Below are positions 24,434 through 33,281 of a DNA stretch of 64,000 bases, in pieces (position 1 is the stretch's first letter; every line of letters starts with the position of its first letter). A program made the translations under genes and the position numbers. The DNA lies in contig NZ_CP117849.1 in assembly GCF_026151165.2 (NCBI RefSeq), positions 4,033,437-4,097,436 on the forward strand. The letters run 5' to 3'. The stretch comes from Cryobacterium sp. SO2. GTDB taxonomy: Bacteria; Actinomycetota; Actinomycetes; Actinomycetales; Microbacteriaceae. A model generated the notes under the pieces. It did no database searches and was not told the DNA's origin. It saw only the letters and a list, made by a program, of their open reading frames with translations.

Positions 24434-24468
24434 GAATACAGTCGTATTCTCTGAATACAAGCGTATTC
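24434..24468. promoter_or_regulatory. Two tandem palindromes: operator of the TetR regulator
   Basis: GAATAC-AGTC-GTATTC (24434-24449) and GAATAC-AAGC-GTATTC (24453-24468) are two perfect 6-4-6 inverted repeats with a 3-base gap, centred 19 bases apart. They lie between divergent tetR and CPBP genes and stand out in a GC-rich region. Such paired sites usually bind two TetR dimers. Confidence 0.85.
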
Positions 24469-24513
24469 ACCGTGCCGTCCGTCGTCGGATGCCCGAATCT
24501 CAGGAGGAACCCC

Positions 24514-25302
24514 GTGTCCAGCCGCCCGATCACCAGCCAACATCCGATCACCGTTGTGACTCTGACCACCGTCGCACTCATCTTGATGCTCGGGATCGGC
24601 GGCACGGTGATCTATCTGGCAGAGCTTCCGCTGGATTCGCCGGTGTCACTGGTCTATGCACCGGTCACCATTGGCCTGGTGATCTGGGCGTGCGTGACCC
24701 GGCGGTGGGGGATCCTCGGCTTCGGGCGGCCCCGGGTGCGCGGTGCCCGGGCGGCGTGGCGGCTGGTGCTGCTGCCGATGCTCGCGGTGTTCATTCTGGT
24801 GCTGGTTTCCACCAGCGGCGCGGTGGACCAGACGGCGGGGGCCTGGTTCGGAATGATCGGCTTCGTCGTGCTGGTGGCGTTCGTGGAGGAGACCCTGTTC
24901 CGGGCGGTGTTCCTCCGGCTGCTGGCCCCCACGGGGACCCGCACGGCCGTGCTCGTCTCAACCGGCGCATTCGCCCTGGCGCATGCCGTGAACCTGCTCG
25001 GCGGCCAGGACCTGCCCAGCACGCTCGCCCAGATCGGCTTTGCGGCGGCGTTCGGTCTCTTCGCGGCCTGCGCGTTCCTCCGCACCGGCAGCCTTTGGCC
25101 CGTGCTGGCCTTCCACGCCCTGTTCGACCTCGCGCAGCTCAGCAGCGTGCACCAGACGCCGCCCGCGGTGGATGCCGTCATGACCGTGATCCTGCTGGGC
25201 GGGGCGGTGTGGCTGTGGACGGGCATCCGGCGGAGTGCTGCAGCGGAGACCCGGACCGCCGACCGGAGCACACCGCTGGGAGCACTGCTGCCCGTTCGGT
25301 GA
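24514..25302 (+). CDS. CPBP-family intramembrane metalloprotease
   Basis: 262 residues, about eight membrane helices. The family motifs are present: EETLFR (E125, E126, R130), then FALAHAVNLL (His, Asn) and FHALFDL. These residues coordinate metal and cleave within the membrane; CPBP (Abi) proteins act in prenyl-protein processing, bacteriocin immunity or stress signalling. The start is GTG 24514 with AGGAGG seven bases upstream. It is the likely target of the divergent TetR. The substrate cannot be inferred. Confidence 0.88.
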   Translation: MSSRPITSQHPITVVTLTTVALILMLGIGGTVIYLAELPLDSPVSLVYAPVTIGLVIWACVTRRWGILGFGRPRVRGARAAWRLVLLPMLAVFILVLVSTSGAVDQTAGAWFGMIGFVVLVAFVEETLFRAVFLRLLAPTGTRTAVLVSTGAFALAHAVNLLGGQDLPSTLAQIGFAAAFGLFAACAFLRTGSLWPVLAFHALFDLAQLSSVHQTPPAVDAVMTVILLGGAVWLWTGIRRSAAAETRTADRSTPLGALLPVR

Positions 25303-25446
25303 CCCTCGTCCACCGCGTCGCCAGCGGGACCGCGTCACCCGTGACGCTTTTCACGCACCTCTCAGCGTCACTGCACTTCGTGTTGCTGGATGCGCCCGCT
25401 CTGGCTGGTGCAGTGGGCCATACGAGGTGCAGTGAACGTTCCGCGG
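25303..25446. other. Gap between convergent CPBP and E2 genes, with inverted repeats
   Basis: The 144-base gap contains GCGTCACCCGTGACGC, a short hairpin (about 25334-25349). It also contains a looser pair, ACTGCACTTCGT and ACGAGGTGCAGT, about 50 bases apart. These may terminate the two converging transcripts. No coding signal is seen. Confidence 0.35.
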
Positions 25447-26928
25447 CTACTCGAGGAGCAGCGCCGGCTCTTCGATAATGCTGGCCACGTCGGCCAGGAA
25501 CCGGCTGGCGACGTCGCCGTCGACCACCCGGTGGTCGAAGCTGGCGCCGATGGTGGTGACGAAGCGTGGGCGCACCTCGCCGTCGACCACCCAGGGCTTC
25601 TGCTTGATGGTGCCCAGCGCCACGATGCCGGCCTCGCCGGCGTTGAGGATCGGGGTGCCGGTGTCCATACCGAAGACACCAATGTTGGTGATGGTGATGG
25701 TGCCGTTGGACATCTCGGCCGGGCTGGTCTTGCCATCGCGGGCCGTGATGGTGAGCTTCTCCAGGGCACCGGCCAGCTCGAGCAGGCTCATGTCCTGGGC
25801 TTCCTTGATGTTCGGCACGATCAGGCCGCGCGGGGTGGCCGCGGCGATGCCGAGGTTCACGTAGTGCTTGATCACGATCTCCTCGTCGGTGAAGACCGAG
25901 TTGACGGTGGGGTTGCGGCGCACGGCCCAGATCATGGCCTTGGCCATGATGAGCAGCGGCGACACCTTGACGCCGGCGAAGTCGGTGGAGACCTTGAGCC
26001 GCTTGACGAACTCCATGGTGCGGGTGGCGTCCACGTCGACGAACAGGCTCACGTGCGGCGCCGTGAAGGCGCTGCGCACCATGGTCTGGGCGATCACCTT
26101 GCGCACCCCCTTGACGGGGATGTGCTCTTCGCGGTCGGTCGGCCACTCCGGGGTCTGGATGTTGCGGAACACGCTCGCCTGGGTGGCCTCGCGCAGCACG
26201 TCTTCGCGGGTGACGTCGCCGAACCGGCCGGTCGCCTCCACTTGGCTGAGGTCGACGCCGAGGTCCTTGGCGAGCTTGCGGATCGGCGGCTTGGTGATCA
26301 CCGGGCCGGAGCGGAGAACGGGTGCCGGTGTGCCGGCGGGCTTGGCGGATGCGGCCGGTGCGGCCACGGGGCGAGCCGGCGGGGCGGTTCGGGCCGGGCC
26401 GGTCGCGGCGGTGTTGGTGCGCGGCCCTGAGGCGGCGGGGCCGCTCTGCGGCGGCGCGGTGGGCGCCGACGCGATGGCTTCATGGGCGGCGGCGGGCACG
26501 ACGTGCCGGCGACGGCGGGTGGGCATCGAGGCTGCGGCGCCGCGCCCCACGAGGACGGCGGGCGACTCCTCGGCGGGCTCCTGGGAGATGGTGCCGCCGG
26601 CGTCCTGGGCGGCGGCCGCGAGGTCGTCGTCTGCCGGGGCCGCGGCATCCGGTGCGGGCGCGTCGGCGTCGTCATCGATGGCGCCGGCCTCGGAGAGAAT
26701 CGTGATGATGACGGTGCCCACGTCGACCGTGGTGCCGGACTCGACGAGGATCTCGCCGACCACGCCGACGTAGGGCGAGGGCAGCTCGACGAGCGACTTG
26801 GCCGTCTCAATCTCGACGAGCACCTGGTTGATCGAGATGGTGTCGCCCGGGGCGACCTTCCACTCGACGATTTCGGCCTCGGTCAGGCCCTCGCCCACGT
26901 CGGGGAGGGTGAATCGGGAGACGCTCAT
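25447..26928 (-). CDS. bkdC: Branched-chain 2-oxoacid dehydrogenase E2 (dihydrolipoyl acyltransferase)
   Basis: 493 residues. The lipoyl domain carries the lipoylated lysine K44 in EIETAKSLVELPSPY. After an acidic Ala-rich linker comes a long Pro/Ala linker, then the E1/E3-binding domain (KPPIRKLAKDLGVDLSQVEATG, followed by TREDV). The catalytic domain ends with FDHRVVDGDVASRFL, whose His and Asp are the catalytic residues. ETAKSLVELPSPY is typical of branched-chain rather than pyruvate enzymes. It follows E1 alpha and beta on the same strand. No E3 gene is in the window. Confidence 0.9.
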   Translation of the reverse strand: MSVSRFTLPDVGEGLTEAEIVEWKVAPGDTISINQVLVEIETAKSLVELPSPYVGVVGEILVESGTTVDVGTVIITILSEAGAIDDDADAPAPDAAAPADDDLAAAAQDAGGTISQEPAEESPAVLVGRGAAASMPTRRRRHVVPAAAHEAIASAPTAPPQSGPAASGPRTNTAATGPARTAPPARPVAAPAASAKPAGTPAPVLRSGPVITKPPIRKLAKDLGVDLSQVEATGRFGDVTREDVLREATQASVFRNIQTPEWPTDREEHIPVKGVRKVIAQTMVRSAFTAPHVSLFVDVDATRTMEFVKRLKVSTDFAGVKVSPLLIMAKAMIWAVRRNPTVNSVFTDEEIVIKHYVNLGIAAATPRGLIVPNIKEAQDMSLLELAGALEKLTITARDGKTSPAEMSNGTITITNIGVFGMDTGTPILNAGEAGIVALGTIKQKPWVVDGEVRPRFVTTIGASFDHRVVDGDVASRFLADVASIIEEPALLLE

Positions 26929-26954
26929 GGGGTGCCTTTCCGGCAGGGGGACGG

Positions 26955-27974
26955 TTAGTAGGCCAGGGCCCGGTCGACGGCTTCGAGCACGCGGTCGGGG
27001 CTGGGCAGGAAGTGGGTTTCCACTGCGGCGGGCGGGAATGGGGTGTCGAAGCCGGACACCCGCAGCACGGGCGCCTCGAGCGAGTAGAACGCCCGCTCGG
27101 TGACGGTCGCGGCGATCTCGGAGCCGACGCTGACGAAGCCGGCGGCCTCCTGCGCGACCACGAGCCGGCCGGTCTTGTGCACGGAGTCGAGGATCGGCCC
27201 GTAGTCGATCGGGGAAATCGAGCGCAGGTCGATGACCTCGAGGCTGATGCCCTCGGCGGCGGCGAGCTCCGCGGCCTGCAGCAGCACGCTCACCATGGCG
27301 CCGTGGCCGACGACGGTGACACTCGTGCCGGTGCGCACCACCTTGCTGGCGTGCAGCGGGATACCGGCCGCGGTGAAGTCCACCTCGCCCTTGGGCCAGT
27401 AGCGGCTCTTCGGTTCGAAGAAGATCACCGGATCGTTCGAGGCGATGGCCTCGCGCATCATCCAGTAGGCGTCGTGCGGGTTCGACGGGCTCACCACGCG
27501 CAGACCGGGGGTGTGCGCGAAGTACGCCTCCGGGCTCTCCTGGTGGTGTTCGATCGAGCCGATGTGGCCGCCGTAAGGGATCCGCACGACGACGGGCATG
27601 GTGACGCCGCCCTCGTGCCGGTTGCGCATGCGGGCCAGTTGGCTGGTGATCTGGTCGAAGCCGGGGAAGACGAAGCCGTCGAACTGGATCTCGCAGACCG
27701 GGCGGTAGCCGCGCATGGCCAGGCCGATGGCCGTGCCGATGATGCCGGATTCGGCCAGCGGGGTGTCGAGCACCCGCTTCTCGCCGAACTCGGCGTGCAG
27801 GCCCTCCGTGACGCGGAAGACGCCGCCGAGCGGGCCGATGTCCTCGCCCATCATGAGCACCTTGGGGTCGTCGAGCATCGCCTGGCGCAGCCCCGCGTTC
27901 AGGGCCTTGGCCATCGGCAGGTTCGCGGTGGTGGGCGCCGGGGCGCTCGTGGTGGTGGTTTCCGGCGTGCTCAT
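26955..27974 (-). CDS. bkdB: 2-oxoacid dehydrogenase E1 beta subunit
   Basis: 339 residues. Family marks include MGEDIGPLGGVFRVTEGL, DTPLAESGIIGTAIGLAMRG and PYGGHIGSIEHHQESPEA, with the C-terminal VLRVSGFDTPFPP. It binds thiamine diphosphate at the interface with E1 alpha. Its ATG overlaps the alpha subunit stop (TGATG), so the two are made together. Ile/Leu/Val catabolism or branched fatty-acid primer supply is the likely role; the latter matters for membrane fluidity in cold-living actinobacteria. Confidence 0.92.
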   Translation of the reverse strand: MSTPETTTTSAPAPTTANLPMAKALNAGLRQAMLDDPKVLMMGEDIGPLGGVFRVTEGLHAEFGEKRVLDTPLAESGIIGTAIGLAMRGYRPVCEIQFDGFVFPGFDQITSQLARMRNRHEGGVTMPVVVRIPYGGHIGSIEHHQESPEAYFAHTPGLRVVSPSNPHDAYWMMREAIASNDPVIFFEPKSRYWPKGEVDFTAAGIPLHASKVVRTGTSVTVVGHGAMVSVLLQAAELAAAEGISLEVIDLRSISPIDYGPILDSVHKTGRLVVAQEAAGFVSVGSEIAATVTERAFYSLEAPVLRVSGFDTPFPPAAVETHFLPSPDRVLEAVDRALAY

Positions 27975-29122
27975 CAGGAGTCGCTCCCGTCGAACGAGGT
28001 TTCGTAGGCGTCGAGCCAGTTCTTCTGCTCCACCACCAGCGGATGCGGTTCGGCGTAGACGTTGTCGAAGATCACGTCCCAGGTGGGCGAGGTGATCTCC
28101 AGGGCGCGGCGGCGCACATCCGCGGCGTGGTCTGCGGCTTCTTCGTCGACGGAGTCGAGGAACTCTTGCTCGACTCCGAGGCCTTCGAGGTAGCTGCGGA
28201 AGCGCACGATCGGGTCGCGGGCCACCCAGTAGGCGAGTTCTTCGGGGTCGCGGTACTTGGTGGGGTCGTCGGCGGTGGTGTGCGCGCCGACCCGGTAGGT
28301 GAGCGCCTCGATCAGCGACGGGCCGTGCCCGGCGCGGGCGTCGTCCATGGCCTTGGCGGTCACGGCGTAGCTGGCGAGCACGTCGTTGCCGTCGACCTGG
28401 ATGCCGGGCATGCCGAAGCCGCCGGCGCGCAGGTAGAGCGGCGAGCGGGACTGGCGGGACACCGGCACCGAAATGGCCCAGTGGTTGTTCTGCATGAAGA
28501 ACACCTGCGGGGTCTGGTAGCTGGCCGCGAAGACCAGGGCCTCGTTGGCGTCGCCCTGCGAGGAGGCGCCGTCGCCGTAATAGACGATCACGGCCTGGTC
28601 GGTCTCCGGGTTGCCGGTCGCCGTGGCGCCGTCAAGCTGCATACCCATGGCGTAGCCGGTGGCGTGCAGGGTCTGGGAGGCGAGCACCAGCGTGTAGAGG
28701 TGGAAGTTGCCGTGCTCTTCCGGCGTCCAGCCACCGAGGGTGACGCCGCGCAGCATCCGCAGGATGTCGACCATGTCGAGCCCGCGGATCATGCCGACGA
28801 CGTGCTCCCGGTAGGAGGGGAAGACGTGGTCCTGCGTCCGGGTGGCGTAGGCGGAGCCGACCTGGGCGGCCTCCTGGCCGTGGCTGGGCACCCAGAGGGC
28901 GAGCTGGCCCTGGCGCTGCAGGTTCGCCGCCTCGGTGTCGAACTTCCGCACGACGACCATGTCGCGGTAGAACTTGCGGTAGTCGGCCTCGGTGAGGCGG
29001 TCGAAGTACGGCAGGAACTCTTCCGCCGATTCGGACGGAGCGAAGGTACCGTCCGTGGCGAGGAGCTGCACGGTAGGCGAGGCGATGGTGCGCACTGGTG
29101 CGTCGTTCGAGGTCACTGGCAC
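27974..29122 (-). CDS. bkdA: 2-oxoacid dehydrogenase E1 alpha subunit
   Basis: 382 residues. The thiamine diphosphate motif is YYGDGASSQGDANEALVFAA, ending with FFMQNNHWAISVP. The phosphorylation-loop-like region TYRVGAHTTADDPTKYR is complete. It starts at GTG 29122, only four bases after the aminotransferase stop, so it is cotranscribed with that gene; a second GTG lies six bases further in. The three dehydrogenase genes are ordered alpha, beta, E2. Confidence 0.92.
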   Translation of the reverse strand: MPVTSNDAPVRTIASPTVQLLATDGTFAPSESAEEFLPYFDRLTEADYRKFYRDMVVVRKFDTEAANLQRQGQLALWVPSHGQEAAQVGSAYATRTQDHVFPSYREHVVGMIRGLDMVDILRMLRGVTLGGWTPEEHGNFHLYTLVLASQTLHATGYAMGMQLDGATATGNPETDQAVIVYYGDGASSQGDANEALVFAASYQTPQVFFMQNNHWAISVPVSRQSRSPLYLRAGGFGMPGIQVDGNDVLASYAVTAKAMDDARAGHGPSLIEALTYRVGAHTTADDPTKYRDPEELAYWVARDPIVRFRSYLEGLGVEQEFLDSVDEEAADHAADVRRRALEITSPTWDVIFDNVYAEPHPLVVEQKNWLDAYETSFDGSDS

Positions 29123-29126
29123 CGTA

Positions 29127-30233
29127 CTAACCTAGCCGCCGGGCCGGATGCCCCGTTGGTAGTTCCTGAACAATCTCAGCGCCGATGCGCAGGAGCGTGG
29201 CCACAGATTCCTCCTCGCCAATTGAGACCCGGATGCCCTCCGGGTGGAAGGGCCGGACGACGAGTCCGGCATCGGTGAAACGTTCGGTGGTCGCCGCGGT
29301 CGCCTCGCCCAGCGGCAGCCAGACGAAGTTGGCCTGCGACGGCGGGATGTTCAGTCCGGCGGTGATGAGGGAGTCGCGGATGCCGTCGCGGCGTTCCGCG
29401 ATGACGCCGACTCTGGCCAGCAGCTCGGGTTCGGCGTCGAGCGAGGCCAGGGCCGCAGCGGAGGCCTGCCCGGTGACCGAGAGCGGGATCGCCGTGGCGC
29501 GAGCGGCGTCGAGGATGCCGACGGGACCCAGGGCGTAGCCGACCCGCAGCCCGGCGAGGCCGTAGGCCTTGGAGAAGGTGCGCAGCACGACGAGGTTGGG
29601 GTACCGGTCGAGCAGCGTCGGGCCGTTCACGGCGGCCGGGTCGCTGACGAATTCGGCGTAGGCCTCGTCGAGGATCACGAGCAGGTCGGTGGGGACCTGC
29701 TCCATGAAGGCGGCGAATTCCTCGGCCGTGACGATCACGCCGGTGGGGTTGTTGGGGCTGCAGACGATGACGACACGGGTGCGCGGGCTGATCCGTGCGG
29801 CCATCGCGGGCAGGTCGTGGCCGTGGTCGGCGCGGTTCGGGGTGGTGACGCTCGTGGCGCCGGAGACTGTGACCAGGCTCGGGTAGGCCTCGAAGGAGCG
29901 CCAGGAGTAGAGCACCTCGTCGCCGGGGCCCGCCGCGGCGAGGATCAGCTGGGCCAGCAGGGCCACCGATCCGGCGCCGATGTGCACCTCGTCGGCGGAC
30001 AGGCCGAACCGGGAGGCGAGGCGTTCACGGAGGGCGAGGGCGGACGCATCCGGGTACCGGTTGAACGCCGAGACCGCGTTGACGGCGTCGACGACGCCGG
30101 GCAGCGGGTCGAACGGGTTCTCGTTGCTGGAGAGTTTGAAGGCGGACGCGCTGGCTGCCTTGCCCTGCCGGTACGCCGGCAGCGCAACGATCTCAGGGCG
30201 CAGGCGGACTGATGGCTGGTCAGAAGGGCTCAC
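29127..30233 (-). CDS. Aminotransferase, HisC/aromatic type
   Basis: 368 residues. Fold-type I PLP enzyme with KLSSNENPFDPLPGVVDAV at the N-terminus, CSPNNPTG for substrate binding, ILDEAYAEF and the PLP lysine K222 in TFSKAYGLAGLR; the late Arg is in GIRVSIG. HisC and aromatic aminotransferases (Pat/Phh) share these marks, and I cannot separate them. The genes after it degrade branched-chain 2-oxoacids, so a role in amino acid transamination rather than histidine synthesis is possible. GTG start at 30233 is used. Confidence 0.85.
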   Translation of the reverse strand: MSPSDQPSVRLRPEIVALPAYRQGKAASASAFKLSSNENPFDPLPGVVDAVNAVSAFNRYPDASALALRERLASRFGLSADEVHIGAGSVALLAQLILAAAGPGDEVLYSWRSFEAYPSLVTVSGATSVTTPNRADHGHDLPAMAARISPRTRVVIVCSPNNPTGVIVTAEEFAAFMEQVPTDLLVILDEAYAEFVSDPAAVNGPTLLDRYPNLVVLRTFSKAYGLAGLRVGYALGPVGILDAARATAIPLSVTGQASAAALASLDAEPELLARVGVIAERRDGIRDSLITAGLNIPPSQANFVWLPLGEATAATTERFTDAGLVVRPFHPEGIRVSIGEEESVATLLRIGAEIVQELPTGHPARRLG

Positions 30234-30337
30234 TCCGCGAGTCTACGCCGCGACATATTCGAGATGCCGCATGCTCTTCGGGTATATGCCGCGCCGGAAA
30301 CCCCCAGCGTCGGCACCCCGGATGCCATAGTGGACGC

Positions 30338-30733
30338 ATGGGTAGCTTCCTCGTCAAACTGATCGTCAATGCCGCCGCCCTCTGGGTGACGACACTCATA
30401 GTGGCCGGGGTGCGGGTCGAGCCGTATGCGCCGGACACCGTGGCCGTCGTGCTGACCTATCTGTTGATCTCGCTCATCTTCGGGTTCGTCAACGGGTTCG
30501 TCGGCGGCTTCGTGCGGATCGTCGCCTTCCCGCTTTATGTGCTCACGCTCGGGTTGTTGTCGTTCATCGTGAACGGGTTGCTCCTCTTGCTGGTGGCCTG
30601 GGTCTCCGGCCTGCTCGGCTTCGGCCTGGTGATCGACGGCTTCTGGTGGGGTGTGCTCGGCGCATTCGTGCTGGGGATCTTCAGCTGGCTGTTCGGCCTG
30701 CTCGTGCGGCCGCTGAACAACTCCAGCTCCTAG
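30338..30733 (+). CDS. Phage-holin-like (holin 4 superfamily) small membrane protein
   Basis: 131 residues with four hydrophobic helices: LVKLIVNAAALWVTTLIVAG, VVLTYLLISLIFGFVNGFVG, FPLYVLTLGLLSFIVNGLLL and WWGVLGAFVLGIFSWLFGLL. It matches the Phage_holin_4_2 family, which is mostly chromosomal and not phage-related; the function is unknown. CATAGT lies seven bases before the ATG, so the transcript could be leaderless. The N-terminal 42 codons of the longer frame have no membrane pattern and are excluded. Confidence 0.82.
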   Translation: MGSFLVKLIVNAAALWVTTLIVAGVRVEPYAPDTVAVVLTYLLISLIFGFVNGFVGGFVRIVAFPLYVLTLGLLSFIVNGLLLLLVAWVSGLLGFGLVIDGFWWGVLGAFVLGIFSWLFGLLVRPLNNSSS

Positions 30734-30772
30734 GCCGGCCGGGCGATACGTTCGGTCAGTCGGGCCGTTCGA

Positions 30773-32290
30773 TCAGTCCACCCTTTCGGCGTGCCAGAGG
30801 CTCTGTTCGCCGGGCGCCTTGCCAACGATCTCCCCCAGCTGGGCGCGGAACTCCGCCAGCCGGGGCTCCGGCGAGGCATCGACGATCCCGGCAGTGTCGC
30901 GGTAGCCGACCAACTGGTGGGCGGGCAGCGTCTCGTCCAGCGGCACGTCCCGGCCGGCGAAGAGTTCCCGCCGCACGTAGAGGCGCTGGTCCTCCTCCGA
31001 TGTGCCGCCGAGCGCGGGAACGATGTCCTCCTCGTGTTCGATCGCGATGGCCGGGAGCCCGTCCGGTAGGGCCAGGCCGGTCTCCGGCGCTCCGAAGGTC
31101 ACCATCCCCACGGCGGTGATATCGCCGCGGGAGACCAGCTGGTTGGCGATCAGCCCGCCCTGCGAGTGCGCGACGGGCACGACAGGGTCGCCAGGTTGCA
31201 CGCCGGCGGCGTGCAGAGCCTGCAGCACCGCGCGGTACGAGCCGGCTTCCTGGTCCGCCACCGCCGCGACGTTGGAGGTCATGTCCCACGGTTCGGTTGA
31301 GGCGGCCGGCGCCCATTCCACGGTGCCGCCGATGTACACGACCCATCGCGGATGCTCGGCGTCACCGTACCGTTCGATGCGCACCTGGGCACCGTCCTCC
31401 TCGGTGGGGATGCGGTCGGCGAGGTCGGCGAAGCCGGTGGGCGGCTTCGGCGCCGCCAGGGTGGCCGTCGATTCGCCGCCGGGCCCAGACTGCACACCGC
31501 CGGCGGCGGGGGCGGCAACCGGGGCGGGAGATGATCCCGCCAGGCGCACCCGCACCGGCGTCTCGCGCAGCAGACCGGCCGCCCGGGCCGCCACGAGCAG
31601 GCCGAACGCCGAGGATGCCGCCCCGAGCACCCCGGCGCCGTCATCGCCCAGCGCCGCGGCCACCGGGTAGGGCACGCCCACCCGGCCCAGTGCCACCTCG
31701 TCGGCCGACGAGACCAGCACCCGGACCAGCCGCACCGTCGCCGGGTCGCTGAGCAGCCGGGGGTTGTCCCGCAGCCAGTCGGCGACGCCGGGCGGCAGCA
31801 CTTCGCCCGGTCGGCCCTGCAAAGCGTTCCAGGTGAGGGAGCCGACCGCCGCGTAGGCCAGGGGCCCCGCCAACGACACGGCTATGAGTGGCGCGAACAT
31901 GGCCAGTTGCCCGGCCGTGTAGCCGAGCCAGGCGCCCATCCCGCTCAGCAGGGTGTCGAGGCCGGCCTCGAGGCGACCATACTGTTCGGCCGCCTCGGCG
32001 AGACTGTCGGCCAGCTGCCGACTCTCGCCGGCCACCCCGTGGATCGCCACCCAGGCGCCCAGCACGCAGGCACCGAGGTCGCTGGGTCGCCACTGCAGTG
32101 AGGACCCCAGCCCCAAGGACTGCACCCGCCCGATCCGCACCTCCCAGTCCTCGGCATCCCCCTGAACCCGGCGCAGGGTGGCCATCTCGGCGAACACGGT
32201 GTCGGTGGCGACCATGGTGCTGCCGCCGCCGGAGATCGTCAGATCCCGGTAGCCCTCGTCGGGCGTGACATCGTTCCCGGCGGAGCTCAC
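30773..32290 (-). CDS. Alpha/beta-hydrolase-like protein paired with a WXG100-like protein
   Basis: 505 residues. The N-terminal ~200 residues include helices such as ESRQLADSLAEAAEQYGRLE and a hydrophobic stretch GQLAMFAPLIAVSLAGPLAYAAVG. The C-terminal half has an alpha/beta-hydrolase core with the nucleophile elbow VVPVAHSQGGLIANQL (GxSxG-like H-S-Q-G-G) and a likely late His in LPAHQLVGY. A Pro/Ala linker separates the halves. The GTG start overlaps the WXG100-like stop (GTGA). Such pairs recall ESX-exported enzymes or toxins; substrate and export are unproven. Confidence 0.65.
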   Translation of the reverse strand: MSSAGNDVTPDEGYRDLTISGGGSTMVATDTVFAEMATLRRVQGDAEDWEVRIGRVQSLGLGSSLQWRPSDLGACVLGAWVAIHGVAGESRQLADSLAEAAEQYGRLEAGLDTLLSGMGAWLGYTAGQLAMFAPLIAVSLAGPLAYAAVGSLTWNALQGRPGEVLPPGVADWLRDNPRLLSDPATVRLVRVLVSSADEVALGRVGVPYPVAAALGDDGAGVLGAASSAFGLLVAARAAGLLRETPVRVRLAGSSPAPVAAPAAGGVQSGPGGESTATLAAPKPPTGFADLADRIPTEEDGAQVRIERYGDAEHPRWVVYIGGTVEWAPAASTEPWDMTSNVAAVADQEAGSYRAVLQALHAAGVQPGDPVVPVAHSQGGLIANQLVSRGDITAVGMVTFGAPETGLALPDGLPAIAIEHEEDIVPALGGTSEEDQRLYVRRELFAGRDVPLDETLPAHQLVGYRDTAGIVDASPEPRLAEFRAQLGEIVGKAPGEQSLWHAERVD

Positions 32291-32577
32291 CGGGCCACCT
32301 TCACCTGTTCGATGTCCCGGTCCACGGCCGAGAGGGCGTCCTCCAACGCCCGCCAGGCTGTCTGCAGGTCACCGGCCAGGCCGGCGAGGCTGTCCGCATA
32401 GGCGCGCTGCGCCGTCGACCGCCAGCCGGCTCCCGTCCCCTGGCCGGCGATCCGGCGGCCCGTCGCCTCGACCTCGTCGCGCACGAGTCCCAGCAGCCAG
32501 CGTTGCTCGCGCAGCCGTGCGAGCGCGACGGCGGCAGCCTCGCCGTCCGACGGGAAGTTTCCGTCCCAGGGATCCAT
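32287..32577 (-). CDS. WXG100-like small helical protein
   Basis: 96 residues, predicted as two helices joined by a turn at GWRSTAQRAYADSL, where W-R-S stands in place of the WXG motif. The N-terminal helix is ALARLREQRWLLGLVRDEVE; the C-terminal helix has LQTAWRALEDALSAVDRDIE. This is the size and shape of ESAT-6-like export partners, but the motif is off-consensus. It is coupled to the hydrolase gene. No ESX machinery genes are present in this window. Confidence 0.6.
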   Translation of the reverse strand: MDPWDGNFPSDGEAAAVALARLREQRWLLGLVRDEVEATGRRIAGQGTGAGWRSTAQRAYADSLAGLAGDLQTAWRALEDALSAVDRDIEQVKVAR

Positions 32578-32753
32578 CGCGTCTCCTTTTCGGTCCAGTT
32601 CTTCGGTCCAGCCCTCCAGCCCAGCTCTCCAGTCCAGACTGTGTCGCCCATACTGTGCCAGCCTGGGTGACGCCGCACGACGACCGCGCGGTTCGGGAGA
32701 AGTCGCCTCGACGGGCAGATGTGGAGGAGGGGAATGTGGAACACAATGGACAC
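32578..32753. promoter_or_regulatory. Divergent gap between the WXG100-like and phosphatase genes
   Basis: A 176-base gap. It contains a stretch of short imperfect repeats (TCGGTCCAG and CTCCAG variants, about 32590-32640) and, near the phosphatase, GTGGAGGAGGGGAATGTGG. No confident promoter motif is recognised. Confidence 0.3.
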
Positions 32754-33281
32754 ATGAATTTCGCGGCGCTCAGTCCAGATGAGTCGACGCCATTTCGGAT
32801 CATTTTCGTCTGCACCGGCAACATCTGCCGGTCGCCCATGGCCGAGGTGATGTTGCGCGACCTCGTCACGCGCTCCGGACTGGGCCGGCTGATCACCACG
32901 AGCTCCGCGGGCACCGGCGACTGGCACGTCGGCGAACAGGCCGACACCCGCACGATCGCCGCCCTGGCCAAGCGCGGCTACGACGGCAGCCACCACCGGG
33001 CCAGGCAATTCGATGCCGCCTGGTTCGACGACCTCGACCTCGTGGTGGTGCTCGACCGCTCGCAGGAACGCATCCTGCGCAACTGGGCGCCCACCGAACG
33101 CGACCGCAACAAGGTGCGCCTGCTGCTCAGCTTCGACAGGGACCAGGCCATCCTGCGGGACGTGCCGGACCCCTACTATTCCGACGATGCGCTGTTTGAC
33201 TCGGTTTTAGGCATGATTGAGAGAGCCAATTTTGCGCTCTTCGCGCAACTCGCACCCGCAATCAGACAGGGAGTCCGATGA
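32754..33281 (+). CDS. Low-molecular-weight protein-tyrosine phosphatase
   Basis: 175 residues. The catalytic P-loop is FVCTGNICRSPMAE with nucleophile C20 and R26, and the general-acid Asp is in VPDPYYSDD near the C-terminus. The fold is complete. In bacteria these act on tyrosine kinases of capsule synthesis or on arsenate; no such partner is adjacent. The ATG at 32754 was chosen because the longer frame upstream has no family resemblance. It overlaps purB by four bases (ATGA). Confidence 0.92.
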   Translation: MNFAALSPDESTPFRIIFVCTGNICRSPMAEVMLRDLVTRSGLGRLITTSSAGTGDWHVGEQADTRTIAALAKRGYDGSHHRARQFDAAWFDDLDLVVVLDRSQERILRNWAPTERDRNKVRLLLSFDRDQAILRDVPDPYYSDDALFDSVLGMIERANFALFAQLAPAIRQGVR

